Shown: piece by piece, positions 32,522-42,157 of the stretch | Numbering within the stretch: position 1 is the first letter of the stretch | How the letters are laid out: each line of letters starts with the position of its first letter | DNA from: Gracilaria gracilis | Lineage: Eukaryota > Rhodophyta > Florideophyceae > Gracilariales > Gracilariaceae | DNA length: 64,000 nucleotides | Direction: 5' to 3' | Assembly: GCA_030374805.1 (NCBI GenBank) | Contig: JARGSG010000014.1 | Location: 806,001 to 870,000, forward strand | The notes under the pieces: generated by a model | What the model saw: only the letters and a program-made list of their open reading frames with translations | Told to the model about the DNA's origin: nothing | Database searches by the model: none | Program-made: the position numbers and the translations under genes

Positions 32522-33785
32522 TTCGAAAGTGAAGACGTAGTAAACAAGAAACGAAGAAATGAGAGAAGAGAATCAGGGCAGTTAGAACAAAAGACCTCTA
32601 CACCTTGATCACTGACAAGAGTGAAATAGAGAACAAGGCTAAGGAAGACGGAGTTCGAAAACGCTTTCGAGTAGAGATCGCTGTGGGAGGAACACAGACG
32701 AGTCGCAGGAGAAGCGATGGGGCCTTAAATACTGCTGTGAAGGGCTCTGACGGCGTTACTACCGGAGGTCAGGCTTCTTCCAAAACTGTTGCTGACACAG
32801 CGAATGCAAACTGGCTCTTCGGTTCATCCACGACGCCATTGCAGTCGTCTGTCCGGCATGCATTGGAAAGTCGAGGGTGTCTATGCGGTGACTAGAGAGT
32901 ATGCAAAGTCAGGAGTAATGCGTACTGAACGAACAGGGGGTGAAGGGCAAACAAAGCAACCGTGAGCCAACGATAACAGAGGTTGAGAAGCGTTTGCTGA
33001 TATGGTTCCCCGTGTCTCCAATGACCTGCATTGCGAATCGTGGCGCATCATTCGATGCGATAAACGTACAGGGAGTGACTATCAATGAACAAAGGCAATC
33101 TTATCTGAACATGACACGTCCGCACAGCGGATCGCTCACTCCACATCTCAAAGGAAAATAGTACCAAGCGCGGCTTTTTAGTTGACAGCCAAAGTACTGA
33201 AAGAGAATAAAACCAGGCAGGAGAGCGTCCGCCTTCCTGCCTTTGACTAACACAACGCATTTTGTCACGCCACGCCCGTCAGGTCACAAAACTGCCACAG
33301 ACAGACACGGCGAATGCGGCGGGAGTGGATGCGTGCGCGCACAATTCACTTGAGCATGATGCGATGGCTAGCATTCCGGCTGGTACGGTGCGAAGGTCCG
33401 ACAAGAATGGATTTGAATGCTGAGCATTGCACTTGAACAAAGAGATGCGAATGCAAGCGTGGACACAAGACACACCAAACGCAATAGCGGGAAAGTGATT
33501 ACTGGTTGTGGATGTTGACAGATTGGCAGAGGTTTTGAATGACGCGCACCTCTAGACGGACTGGCAGATTCAATCGCTCAATATACAATGAACGGTTGTG
33601 AAATATGGTACTTGTCGCACATCAAAAGCACGAGGAGCAAGTTTGCAAGGCCATGAGTTTTGACATCGCGTTTACGGAGTAAGTTAATCATGGATGGGCC
33701 ATTATGTTAAGCCGAACAAAAAGAGTTGGTACTTTTGTGGTACCCACAACGAGATGTATGTGCGGCTTGAGACAACAACGAGCAG
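32522..33785. other. Intergenic region between Hint gene and eIF3k
   Basis: About 1.26 kb. Short ORFs (for example 32605-32895 plus) lack domain signal. It includes the presumed Hint promoter and the 3' flank of the eIF3k gene. No RNA gene or repeat was recognised. Confidence 0.5.
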
Positions 33786-34430
33786 CTAGAGCATATTGGA
33801 GGCCACTTGTGCAAAGCTGAGTTGCTCATCCATGGACGGTGGCTTTGGTTGATTGTCTTCATTAGGCGGAATGGTGATGGTATCGTTCTTAATGGTCCAG
33901 CCTCTCGAAGTGACGTGCGCTTGCACTTGATCGGCTTCAAGATTCAAGATTTGGCAGAGCGCAGGCAGCTGAATGGTGTGATAGGTTCTGGACACAACAT
34001 CGGTCATAAACTCCCTCACAGCGGCAAAACTGCCAGGCACGCTATCCAACAAGTCGCGACAAGCGCCAGAAGCATCCCAAAACATATTAAACTCGCCGCG
34101 TTCCAGCAAATCGGCCAGCTGCGTGATGACGGGGATGGGTTCATCTACTTGACAGCGCTCCGGAATGAGGTACAGACAGGCGAGGAAGTCGGTGGCTGGC
34201 AGCGACATGAGTGCCTTGATAAGGACCTTTGCGACGATAGTGGGGTTGTACTTTGCGGGGTAGAACTGGTACAACTTGAGCGTTGCTAGGTTGGCATCGG
34301 AGTCGCAAAAGCCATTGGATACTTGATAGTTGACAAACTCCTCCAGACGCGGCAGGATTACCGGGTCGTAGCGGTTGGTCTGTAGCAGACGGTTGATCTC
34401 GTCCTCGAGCGTCTCGTCGTTCTGAGTCAT
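33786..34430 (-). CDS. EIF3K: Translation initiation factor eIF3 subunit K
   Basis: A 214-residue intronless protein from ATG 34430-34428, the usual eIF3k length. Family features: an N-terminal HAM-type helical region (LQTNRYDPVILPRLEEFVNYQV, LATLKLYQFYPAKYN), TDFLACLYLIPERCQ, and the C-terminal winged-helix part ending in IPPNEDNQPKP. eIF3k is a non-core subunit that pairs with eIF3l in the eIF3 octamer. It is divergent from the TrpD2-like gene, with 318 bp between starts. Confidence 0.93.
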   Translation of the reverse strand: MTQNDETLEDEINRLLQTNRYDPVILPRLEEFVNYQVSNGFCDSDANLATLKLYQFYPAKYNPTIVAKVLIKALMSLPATDFLACLYLIPERCQVDEPIPVITQLADLLERGEFNMFWDASGACRDLLDSVPGSFAAVREFMTDVVSRTYHTIQLPALCQILNLEADQVQAHVTSRGWTIKNDTITIPPNEDNQPKPPSMDEQLSFAQVASNML

Positions 34431-34748
34431 TTTGAAGCGCGGCGAAGCGAAAGAGGCGATGAAGCGAAGGCGGCGGCGGAGCAAAACGCGGTGGTGGCTC
34501 GATACAACGCGCCGACGGCGTACCGCTGGTGAACGAGCTGCTGCTTGCGCGCGTGGCGGGCGCCGAATCAATTAGCCACGCAAATAATTTGACCTACTTG
34601 TAATTGGCAAAGAGCCAGTGCCACCACGACAGCCTTCGAGTCGCGAGTACGTCATCTGTCTGTCTGGTGCCAGCGTCACCCTCCACGCCGAGGGCGATCA
34701 GGAGCAGTGGCGGCGACAAACGCCTGCCACCCTCGCGTCGTCCGTCGC

Positions 34749-36266
34749 ATGCCTCGCTCACCGCGCGACGGCGCCGCCTTCCAAGCGGCGCCCGTACTGT
34801 CACCGCGCGCGACGCCGCGTCTCGGCGCGGCGCTCGCGCGACGCACACCCCCCGCACGCGCGGCAGCGGCCGGGCGCCGCGCGCGCCCCGCCTGCCTGCA
34901 CACGGGCACGAGCCAGCCCGCCAGCGCCGCGCCCGCGTTCGACGCGTCGAAGAGCGCGCTGCAGCAGGGAATAAAGGCGGTAGCCGTCGGGAAGCACGGC
35001 AGTCGCGCCGTGCCGCGCGAGGTGCTACACGCCATCCACGAGGAGCTGGCGCTCTGCGCGCAGCCCGCGCCGCCGCGCGAGCTGCTTTGGTTGCGCGCGA
35101 GCTTTCTGGGCTCGCTGTTTGTGAAGAGCGAGCTGACGGAGGACGAGATGCAGCTGCTGGTGCGCTGGTGCGGCCATGCGTCGTCGGTGGCGGGCCGGCA
35201 GCGCGCGGTGGCTTCTCTGCGCGTGAGCGCGGGCGAGGTGTTGACCGTCGTGTGCACGCAGCCGTGTGAGCTGGGTGTGTTTGCGATGCGCGTGCTGTGC
35301 GACGAGCGACTGGATGAGAGCGATGCGGCGCGCCTAGGCTCGTTGCTGTACGCCGCTGACGGCGACTGGCAGCTCAAGGCGCTGATCGCGCATGTGATGC
35401 GTGTGCGGCATGAAGATGAGAACGAGCTTGCCGGACTGAGCGTGGCGGCGCGGCGGTCGGTGAACGCGCGCTTCCGCTCGGCGACGCGCTCGCAGCACGC
35501 GTACGCGCTCATGGCCGAGCCGTATGACGGCACAGAGGCGTACGAGTTACTGACGCCGCTGATCGCGCGTTATGTACATGAGCAGTTTGGAGTGCGTGTG
35601 GTGCTGGGCGTGGGCGAGTCAAGCGGCCCCAAGTACGGGCCGAATCTTCGCGACGTGGCAATGCAACTGGGGGTGCGATTTGTGCGCGACGCACAGCAGC
35701 TGCGGCAGGCGTTTGACGAGGGCGAGGCGATGGTGGCGGTGGATCAGCGCGACGTGAGCGATGGGCTTTACGCATGGGTGCGCATGCGACGCGTGATCGT
35801 GAAACGGCCCGCCATTGCCAGCGCCGAGAAGTTTGCGGACGGCGTGCCACACGGCTGCGATCTGTTCTTTGGCAGCGTGTTTCACGACAGCTACCTGCTG
35901 AAGATGGCGGCCGCAGCGGAAGCAAACGGCTACGAGGGGTACGTGATCATGAGCCGAGGCGTGGAGGGCACGCTGGGTGTGAGCGTGAGCGCGACGCGCC
36001 GCGCAGTGATTCTGAGCGGGTGTCGCACGGAGGCAGGCTACTCGAGGAGGACCTCGTACGTGGACGGTGTAGAGGGTTATGGGCGCAGGACGCGCGGCTC
36101 GCTGACGGCGAACGACGCGGTGACGCGACTGAGCGCGTTCGAGCGAGACGGACAGAGCGGCGACGCGTTGTTTGACCGACGCGCGGCGGCGACGCTGAGC
36201 GCCGTGGACGAGGCGCTGCGTGCGCTGCGCGCCGATGGCTGTGCACCGCTGCAGCGCGCGCAGTAG
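34749..36266 (+). CDS. Anthranilate phosphoribosyltransferase-like protein (TrpD2/YbiB type), plastid-targeted
   Basis: A 505-residue intronless protein. The first in-frame ATG is 34749 (MPRSPRDGAAFQ); the open frame upstream begins only with GTG. Some 60 Ala/Arg/Pro-rich residues look like a plastid transit peptide. The mature part has the helical N-domain of glycosyltransferase family 3 (residues about 75-130). A large alpha/beta domain follows, with SGPKYGPNLRDVAMQLGVRFV, HGCDLFFGSVFHDSYL and a glycine-rich MSRGVEGTLGVS segment. It resembles cyanobacterial and bacterial TrpD2/YbiB proteins, which bind nucleic acid or nucleotide substrates and are not proven tryptophan enzymes. A cyanobacterial (plastid) origin is a reasonable inference. 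Confidence 0.75.
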   Translation: MPRSPRDGAAFQAAPVLSPRATPRLGAALARRTPPARAAAAGRRARPACLHTGTSQPASAAPAFDASKSALQQGIKAVAVGKHGSRAVPREVLHAIHEELALCAQPAPPRELLWLRASFLGSLFVKSELTEDEMQLLVRWCGHASSVAGRQRAVASLRVSAGEVLTVVCTQPCELGVFAMRVLCDERLDESDAARLGSLLYAADGDWQLKALIAHVMRVRHEDENELAGLSVAARRSVNARFRSATRSQHAYALMAEPYDGTEAYELLTPLIARYVHEQFGVRVVLGVGESSGPKYGPNLRDVAMQLGVRFVRDAQQLRQAFDEGEAMVAVDQRDVSDGLYAWVRMRRVIVKRPAIASAEKFADGVPHGCDLFFGSVFHDSYLLKMAAAAEANGYEGYVIMSRGVEGTLGVSVSATRRAVILSGCRTEAGYSRRTSYVDGVEGYGRRTRGSLTANDAVTRLSAFERDGQSGDALFDRRAAATLSAVDEALRALRADGCAPLQRAQ

Positions 36267-36452
36267 ACGCGCTTGCGCTTGGGCGCGCTTGCGCTTGAGC
36301 GCCCTGGCGCTGGAGGCGCTTTCGCTTGGGCGCGGAGCGCAAGCGGTCGGCGAGCGCAGCGCGGCACTTTTAAATACGAAGGGAGTAGCTGAGCTGCAGC
36401 TGCAGCTGCGCACACGCTGACGACCGCCACCGCGCTCGAGGCGCACGCATCT

Positions 36453-37123
36453 ATGACGTCGTCGGACAAGGCGGATGTGGCGGAGAGGACACTGTCGTGC
36501 CATCTGTGCGGCAAGGCGCACAACGGGCGGTAAGCTACCAGTCCAGGTGCTCCCTAACTTTTGACTTGGCACCTTCGATGCACGGACGCGTTGGCGGACG
36601 GTGCTGACCACGTGGCGGACAAATGCATGCGCGCAGCTTTGGACAGGGCCGCTTCTGCGGCGTGGCGTGTAGCAAGCGCATGGGCGCCTTCATGCGCTGG
36701 GGCATCTGCCGCCGTCGCCGCCGCAGCCGCCGCAGCAGCCGCAGCCGCAGCGCCGCCACCGCCAACGACACGACGCTCCGCGCCGACACGCGCGCGCTGG
36801 CTGGGCTAACCGGCGAGCGCGTGACGGTGAAGGTGCGCGGCGTGCCGCACGTGGGCGTACTAGAGCGCTACGACAGCACGCGCGACCGCCACTGGTGCGT
36901 ATTAGCCATCCTCCCTCCGTCTCCCCCCCACGTGTTTCGCCAGTCGCTGACGTCCTCCCTCCCTCCCCACCCCCCCCCCCCCTGGCGCTCCCTCGACGCC
37001 ACCCACAGGCTGCGCCGCGCGCGCGGCGGCCTCTGGCTGCAGCTGCGCGAGCTGCCGGCGCCGCGCTTCCACAGCGCGCGCGCACCCGGCTTACAGTGCG
37101 CGCGCGGTGCGCGCGGCGGCTGA
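36453..37123 (+). CDS. Small Cys-rich zinc-finger plus Tudor-like protein
   Basis: Three exons, 36453-36529, 36637-36894 and 37009-37123, give 149 residues; donors are GTAAGC and GTGCGT and acceptors are CAG. The joined exons produce CHLCGKAHNGRFGQGRFCGV followed by ACSKR, a C-x2-C...C-x3-C zinc finger, with the intron splitting an Arg codon in the middle of the finger. An Arg/Ser-rich spacer follows, then a beta-rich stretch (GERVTVKVRGVPHVGVLERY ... LWLQLRELP) resembling a Tudor/agenet module. Chromatin or RNA binding is plausible but unproven. The C-terminus is Gly/Arg-rich. Confidence 0.7.
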
Positions 37124-37638
37124 CAGACGCGCGCAGCGCGCGGCGCTGTGCGTGCGACACGTGCCGCGCCAACGTCAGCGCCGCGTGCGCGTGCGCCGCG
37201 CTCGCTCGTCCAATCAGCGCGCCGCGTGCGCCGCGGCGTGTCCGCGCAGGGCGCGTGCGCCACTGTTTTTCGGCGCGCGCGCGCGCGCCCAAATGCGCGA
37301 GCAACGCGTGCTGCGCGCGCCGACGCCCGTGTGCGCGCGCTTGCGTGCTCCGCACGGCCGCCCTCCACCGCGCTGTCAACTTGACATCATTGCCCTTTCC
37401 ACCCTCTACCCCCACACCACCCTCTTCCCTCCCCCCCCCTCCCTCGCCCTTCCCTCCCCCTCCCCTCCTCACCTCATAAACCAAACCCGCACTGACGTGC
37501 CCTTCTCTAACCAACCAACCGCCCCGCGCTACGCCACCGCGCTTCCCTCACCCACATCTCCACTCCCTACCCACCACCGCTTCCCTCACCCTCCTCTCCC
37601 TCGCTGCGACCATGCTCCGCGCCTGACTCGCCGCACCA
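37124..37638. other. Upstream region of SAPS gene
   Basis: About 500 bp. The first half is GCGCGC-rich; the second half (37380-37620) is an unusually C-rich, purine-poor tract (CCCTCCC, CACC) on the plus strand, probably promoter plus 5' UTR. No gene is seen. Confidence 0.4.
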
Positions 37639-40050
37639 ATGGATGAGCCGTCGACGCGACCCCCTCTTCCCCCCCCGGCCTCGTCGCAGCCGCTGGTGGC
37701 GCCGTCGCTGCGCCCCACCCCGCCCTCCTCCACCACCACCATCCCCGCCTTCTACCCCTCGCCCACCTCCGTCGATCTCACCGCCTCCGACGAGGCGCCG
37801 CAGCCGCAGCCCGATGACAAGCCGCTCGCCGCCGACGCCGCCCCCACCCACTCCAACAACCACGCCCCAATACCATGCGCCCCGCCCGCCGCCGTCGCCG
37901 CAACCCTGCCGCCGTCGTCGTCGACGTCGTCGTCGACCACGTCGCTAACCTCCGCCGCGCAGCCGCTCGCGCCGCCGCCGCCGCCGCTGCCCGCCATCTC
38001 CGTGCCGCCGCCGTCGCCCGCGCTGACCAACGTCACGCGCGCGCAGTTTGAGCACGCATTGCACACTTTTCTGGTGCAACAGCCGCCGCCGCAACAAGCT
38101 GGACCGGTCGACTACGACGCCATGGTCGCTCGCCTGCGCGTGCTGTTCGACCATCTGGACGGGCTGGTGGAGCAGCTGCCGCTGCGCACCAGCAACACCG
38201 TGTGTGACGCGCTTGCCAATCCGCACGCCCTCACCGCGCTGCTCTGTCTGCTGTCGGATGTGTCTGCAAAGTCGTCGCCCGTCATTCGCGATGTGCGCCG
38301 CGCCTATCGCTACCCGTACATCACCACCACCATTCTGGCCAACGGTACTATGAATATTCGCGAGGCGTTCATTGCGTGCAAGCCGCTGGTGCTGCAGCTG
38401 TTGTCGTTTCTGGATGATAAAGTACCTCTGCTTGACTTTGTTCCACCTTGCACCGCTGACGCGCCGCCGCAACAAGCGCCCGTGTCGCCGCAGTTTACGT
38501 GTGACAACCCAATTATTGTTGGCAATGTGGTGCAGGTACTGGAGGCGTATCTGGGAACAAACCCGGAGGTGTTACTGCAGCAGATTCGGGAGCGACCCAC
38601 TGTCATTCCCGCGCTGGTGGACATGCTGCACATTGGCTCTGTTCCGCGCCTGCTCTCTGCGCTCATTCCGGACCGCTGCGTGGACGATGTGCTCATGATG
38701 GACCATGGCAACGCGTCGTTTGATGTTGCCATGACCAACGCCATCGCGTTGCTGGGTTCGTCGCAAATTTTCCACCTGCTGGCGCATGCGTTTGTGTCGT
38801 GTACGCAGACCATTTATGATAATTGTACAAACGACGCTAGCGCGCCCACGATGGAGCAGGTGCACCGTGCGGAGCAAATGGCGTTTAATGTGATTGAAGT
38901 GTATAGTAACCTTGTGAAGAAGACGCTGCGCGCGGTGCGAATCAATGCCAAAATGAGCGCATGTCAGTACCTGCATGTTTTCGGAAACGCGTCGACGGCG
39001 TCGACCATAGAGCTGATTCTTAATTCTGGCATTGAGCTGTTCCGCGAGACGGAGCTGACCAAGACGAGCATCCTGGAAAAGGGGCTGTCTCTGACCACGC
39101 AGCTGCTGGAGCTGGTGGAGGAAGACGCGGAGAGAAGGGTTGCGAGCGTGACGGGACAGCCGCCGCCGTTGGACACGAGCGCACTGGAAAGTGCGTTGAA
39201 GCCGATCTTGCGCAACCTGATGGGCGTGTTGATCGACATTGTGAACCGGAACGATGGACAGTCGGGCGTACGGCTGGGCATTCTGGAGCTGTTTGTGACG
39301 TGTATGCGGGTGTGCAGCGAGGATCTGATGCGGTTCATCGACCGGACGCGATTTGGCGAGGTGGCGTTGAGGATCATGATGATGCATCCACGCTGCTCGC
39401 TGATTCAGCATGTGGTGTGCCGCGGGGTGGAGAGCGGGCTGGTTTCTCCAAAGGCTACGGTGAGCTCTGCGAGTCACTGGCTGCAGCGCTGTAACTTGGC
39501 GCAAGTGATTATGCACTTGTGGCGCAGCCACAAGGGCGACGCGCGATGGGCGTCGCCAAAAAGGGCGCAAGAGGCGCCGTACCTGTCGGCATTGGTGCAT
39601 TTGGCGTGCTGTACGCAGCACTTTTTGGCAATGCAGGAGGATGAGTTGGGCGCGACGGTGGACGTGTCGATGAACGCGGAGACGCGGCGCGAGTTTGAGC
39701 AGTTTTGTGAGAGCACGCTGAGCGCGATTGTGTCGGATGAAGCGACGCTGTGCGGGCCCAAGCCGCGGCGCAGGCAGGCGATGGCGTCGAGCGTGATGGG
39801 ACGGACGTTTGGGGTGATGACGCGCTCGTCGTCGTTCGGGTACGGCTTTGGACGGCGGTCGGGCGTGGGCTACAGCGGCGGCACGGCGCACCTGGTGCGG
39901 TCGGCGAGTGCGCACCGCTTCGGGTACGTGGCGCCGGTGTCCGGGCTGCGGAGCCGGTTTGACGACGTGTTTGTGGAAGGGGGCGACGGCGAGTTCGAGG
40001 CGGTGACGTCGTTCTCCGGTTTTGGCGACGGCGACGACCTACTCGGATGA
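37639..40050 (+). CDS. SAPS-domain protein (Sit4/PP6 phosphatase regulatory subunit)
   Basis: An 803-residue intronless protein from ATG 37639. Residues 1-125 are low-complexity Pro/Ser/Thr. Residues about 150-600 form an alpha-helical repeat with the SAPS signature (VRRAYRYPYITTTIL, IREAFIACKPLVLQLLSFLD, FTCDNPIIVGNVVQVLEAYL, VPRLLSALIPDRCVDD). A Gly/Ser/Arg-rich tail follows, ending in acidic GDGDDLLG. SAPS proteins (yeast Sap155/185/190, human PPP6R1-3) dock on Sit4/PP6 and direct it to substrates. Length fits the family. Confidence 0.85.
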   Translation: MDEPSTRPPLPPPASSQPLVAPSLRPTPPSSTTTIPAFYPSPTSVDLTASDEAPQPQPDDKPLAADAAPTHSNNHAPIPCAPPAAVAATLPPSSSTSSSTTSLTSAAQPLAPPPPPLPAISVPPPSPALTNVTRAQFEHALHTFLVQQPPPQQAGPVDYDAMVARLRVLFDHLDGLVEQLPLRTSNTVCDALANPHALTALLCLLSDVSAKSSPVIRDVRRAYRYPYITTTILANGTMNIREAFIACKPLVLQLLSFLDDKVPLLDFVPPCTADAPPQQAPVSPQFTCDNPIIVGNVVQVLEAYLGTNPEVLLQQIRERPTVIPALVDMLHIGSVPRLLSALIPDRCVDDVLMMDHGNASFDVAMTNAIALLGSSQIFHLLAHAFVSCTQTIYDNCTNDASAPTMEQVHRAEQMAFNVIEVYSNLVKKTLRAVRINAKMSACQYLHVFGNASTASTIELILNSGIELFRETELTKTSILEKGLSLTTQLLELVEEDAERRVASVTGQPPPLDTSALESALKPILRNLMGVLIDIVNRNDGQSGVRLGILELFVTCMRVCSEDLMRFIDRTRFGEVALRIMMMHPRCSLIQHVVCRGVESGLVSPKATVSSASHWLQRCNLAQVIMHLWRSHKGDARWASPKRAQEAPYLSALVHLACCTQHFLAMQEDELGATVDVSMNAETRREFEQFCESTLSAIVSDEATLCGPKPRRRQAMASSVMGRTFGVMTRSSSFGYGFGRRSGVGYSGGTAHLVRSASAHRFGYVAPVSGLRSRFDDVFVEGGDGEFEAVTSFSGFGDGDDLLG

Positions 40051-40598
40051 AATGTACATAGTAGAAAAGAGGTATAAACGCGCAGTTGGCACGTTGGGAG
40101 CAAAAAGACACACAAGCCCAAGGCCAAGCGCTTGGGTGCTGATAGTGGCAGCCGAGCTGCGCTGCGGCACAGAGCGCTCAAGACTTTTCATGTGTTTCGG
40201 TTACGTCTTAGATGATGTTTTACTGGCGAGCGCGGGCGAGTCACGAAAGGGGCGACACACAACGGCCGCGCGCGCGCGCGGCGTGTCTCGCGTGCGCGTG
40301 CGGCTGCTGACGGTTGCGGCGGTTGCGGCGGTGGGCGGCGGGCGGCGGGCGGCGGCGACGGCGCCACGGCGACGGCGGCGACGGCGGCGACGGCGGCTGC
40401 GGCAGCGGCGGCGGTGGCAAGTGCGCGCAGTCTCGAGTGTGCGCGCGCGTTGTGTGCAACGGCTGTTCGGCGCTGCCATGATGGCGCGCGCCAAGAAGCG
40501 CACAAGCTGGCAGGAGGTAGCGGCGCGTACACACGAGGCGCGCGGGTGACGTTTGATTGCGCGCATGCAGCGCGGCCGCAGCCCGCCGCGGGCGCGCG

Positions 40599-40916
40599 TC
40601 ACCAACATACGCGCCGCCACACCGCGTAGTACAGCAGCAGCGCCGAGAAGAACAGCGCCGCCGCCACCACGAACAGCTTCTCCGGCCATTGGAACTTTTC
40701 CACCGGCATGCCCGCGTCGGCGTCCGCGCCCATGCCTGCCACCACGTTGCGCGCGGGCAGCGGCGGCGCCACGCCGCGCTGTGGCAGCGCGCCGTCGGTT
40801 GCGCCTGGCGCAGACGGCGCGCCGGCGGCGCCGCGCGCCGCCAGCGCCAGCAGCAGCGCCAGCAGCAGCGCCAGCAGCAGCGGCGCGGCCGTTCGCATTC
40901 GCGCGCGTCGGGGCAT
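40599..40916 (-). CDS. Small secretory-type membrane protein (unknown)
   Basis: A 105-residue protein from ATG 40916-40914, or 99 from the next Met. It has an N-terminal signal or presequence (RTAAPLLLALLLALLLALAA), a short Ala/Pro/Gly spacer, and a C-terminal membrane segment preceded by charged residues (VEKFQWPEKLFVVAAALFF then SALLLYYAVWRR). This could be an ER type-I protein or a small mitochondrial subunit; no family was recognised. Upstream in-frame sequence is only the hexanucleotide-type repeat and was left out. It is divergent from the NOPCHAP1-like gene. Confidence 0.6.
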   Translation of the reverse strand: MPRRARMRTAAPLLLALLLALLLALAARGAAGAPSAPGATDGALPQRGVAPPLPARNVVAGMGADADAGMPVEKFQWPEKLFVVAAALFFSALLLYYAVWRRVCW

Positions 40917-40956
40917 GGAATGCGGCGGCGCCATACGGGGGCGGTGGGACGGGCGA

Positions 40957-40962
40957 GCAGCG

Positions 40963-40993
<31 letters not shown>

Positions 40994-41325
40994 CGGCAGC
41001 GGCGGCGACGGCGACAGCGACAGCGACAGCGGCAGCGGCGGCGACAGCGACAGCGACAGCGACAGCGGCAGCGGCGGCGACAGCGACAGCGACAGCGGCA
41101 GCGGCAGCGGCGGCGACAGCGACAGCGGCAGCGGCAGCGGCGGCGACAGCGACAGCGGCAGCGGCAGCGGCGGCGACAGCGACAGCGGCAGCGGCAGCGG
41201 CAGCGGTAGCGGCAGCGACAGCGGCAGCGGCAGCGGTAGCGGCAGCGGCAGGCGGCAGCGACAGCGGTAGCGGCAGCGGCAGGCGGCAGCGACAGCGGTA
41301 GCGGCAGCGGCAGCGGCGGCGGGCG
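40957..41325. repeat. RRCAGC minisatellite in a divergent promoter
   Basis: About 370 bp of GACAGC, GGCAGC, GGCGGC and GGTAGC units on the plus strand, with higher-order periodicity. It lies between the starts of the small membrane protein and the NOPCHAP1-like gene. It leaves every frame open, which creates long spurious Ala, Ser/Asp/Gly or Arg/Gln ORFs. Confidence 0.95.
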
Positions 41326-41641
41326 GCCAACTCGGGCGCCGTGACTGCGTCGCCGCCGCCGCCGCCGCCGCCGCCGCCACTTGAGACAACTGCTGCACGC
41401 CGCGTGCGCGTGTACGTGCGTCGCCTCTGCGCCGAGTGTGCGGCGCTCCCTGCGCGCGCGCCGCGCTGTCAGACGTGGCGCGCGACGCACCGCCGCGTGC
41501 GCGCTCGGCGGCGCGTTGCGCACACTGCACAGCACAGCACAGCACAGCACAACACGCCGCCGCGAGCGGCATCGAGCCGCGCTTGGCGCCGCAAGCCTTG
41601 CGTGCGCCGAGTGTGCACACGCAGCTGCAGCGTGCTGCATC

Positions 41642-41654
41642 ATGTCGTCGTCCC

Positions 41655-41698
<44 letters not shown>

Positions 41699-42145
41699 GA
41701 GTCGTCGTCGTCGTCGTCGCCGTCCGCGCGGTCGATGCCGCCGTCGCTGCGCCGGCTGCTCACCGTCACGGGCGAGCCGCCGTCCGCGCGCGGCCACGCG
41801 CCACGCACGTCGGCCGTGTCGCCGTCGCCGCTGCTCGCGCGGCTGGACGCCTTCCTGCCGCAGCTGGAGGCCGCCAACGAGACGCTGCGCGCGCCGCACC
41901 CGCAGCGCGACGCCTTCACGCCCACGCGCGTGCCGCTACACCCGCCGCCAGAGCCGCTGCTCACGCCCATCGGCGCGCAGCCGCCGCGCCGCGCGCGCGC
42001 GGAGCGCGTCGACGCGCACAACGCCGTCACCATGCACATCTACGTCGACAACTCGCACGGTCAGCTGGTACCGTCGCAGTCGCAGTCGCAACAACAGCGC
42101 GCTGCGCCGCTCATCCAGCCGCTACCACCGCGCACGCAGCCGTGA
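41642..42145 (+). CDS. NOPCHAP1-like protein (DUF4598)
   Basis: A 167-residue intronless protein from ATG 41642 (MSSSPPPPP). After a poly-Pro and poly-Ser start, it has the family core SPLLARLDAFLPQLEAANETLR and the downstream VTMHIYVDN strand. This corresponds to human NOPCHAP1 (C12orf45), an R2TP/NOP58 chaperone factor for box C/D snoRNP assembly. The C-terminus is Gln/Pro-rich instead of acidic. The stop codon lies only 12 bp from that of the Rav1-like gene. Confidence 0.7.
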
Positions 42146-42157
42146 CGCTTTGTATTT

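Noticed and set aside
32605-32895. A 96-codon plus ORF upstream of the Hint gene
   Set aside because: No domain or codon-bias support. Probably promoter or 5' UTR sequence.
34707-34748. Starting the TrpD2-like protein at 34707
   Set aside because: The codon is GTG. The first ATG in frame is 34749, with the transit-like leader following it.
40201-42039. A 612-codon minus-strand ORF and several other long ORFs over 40200-42380
   Set aside because: They consist of Arg/Cys, Ala or Ser/Asp/Gly runs created by the RRCAGC array and GC-rich DNA. Only the short pieces with domain or membrane signal (40599-40916 and 41642-42145) were kept.
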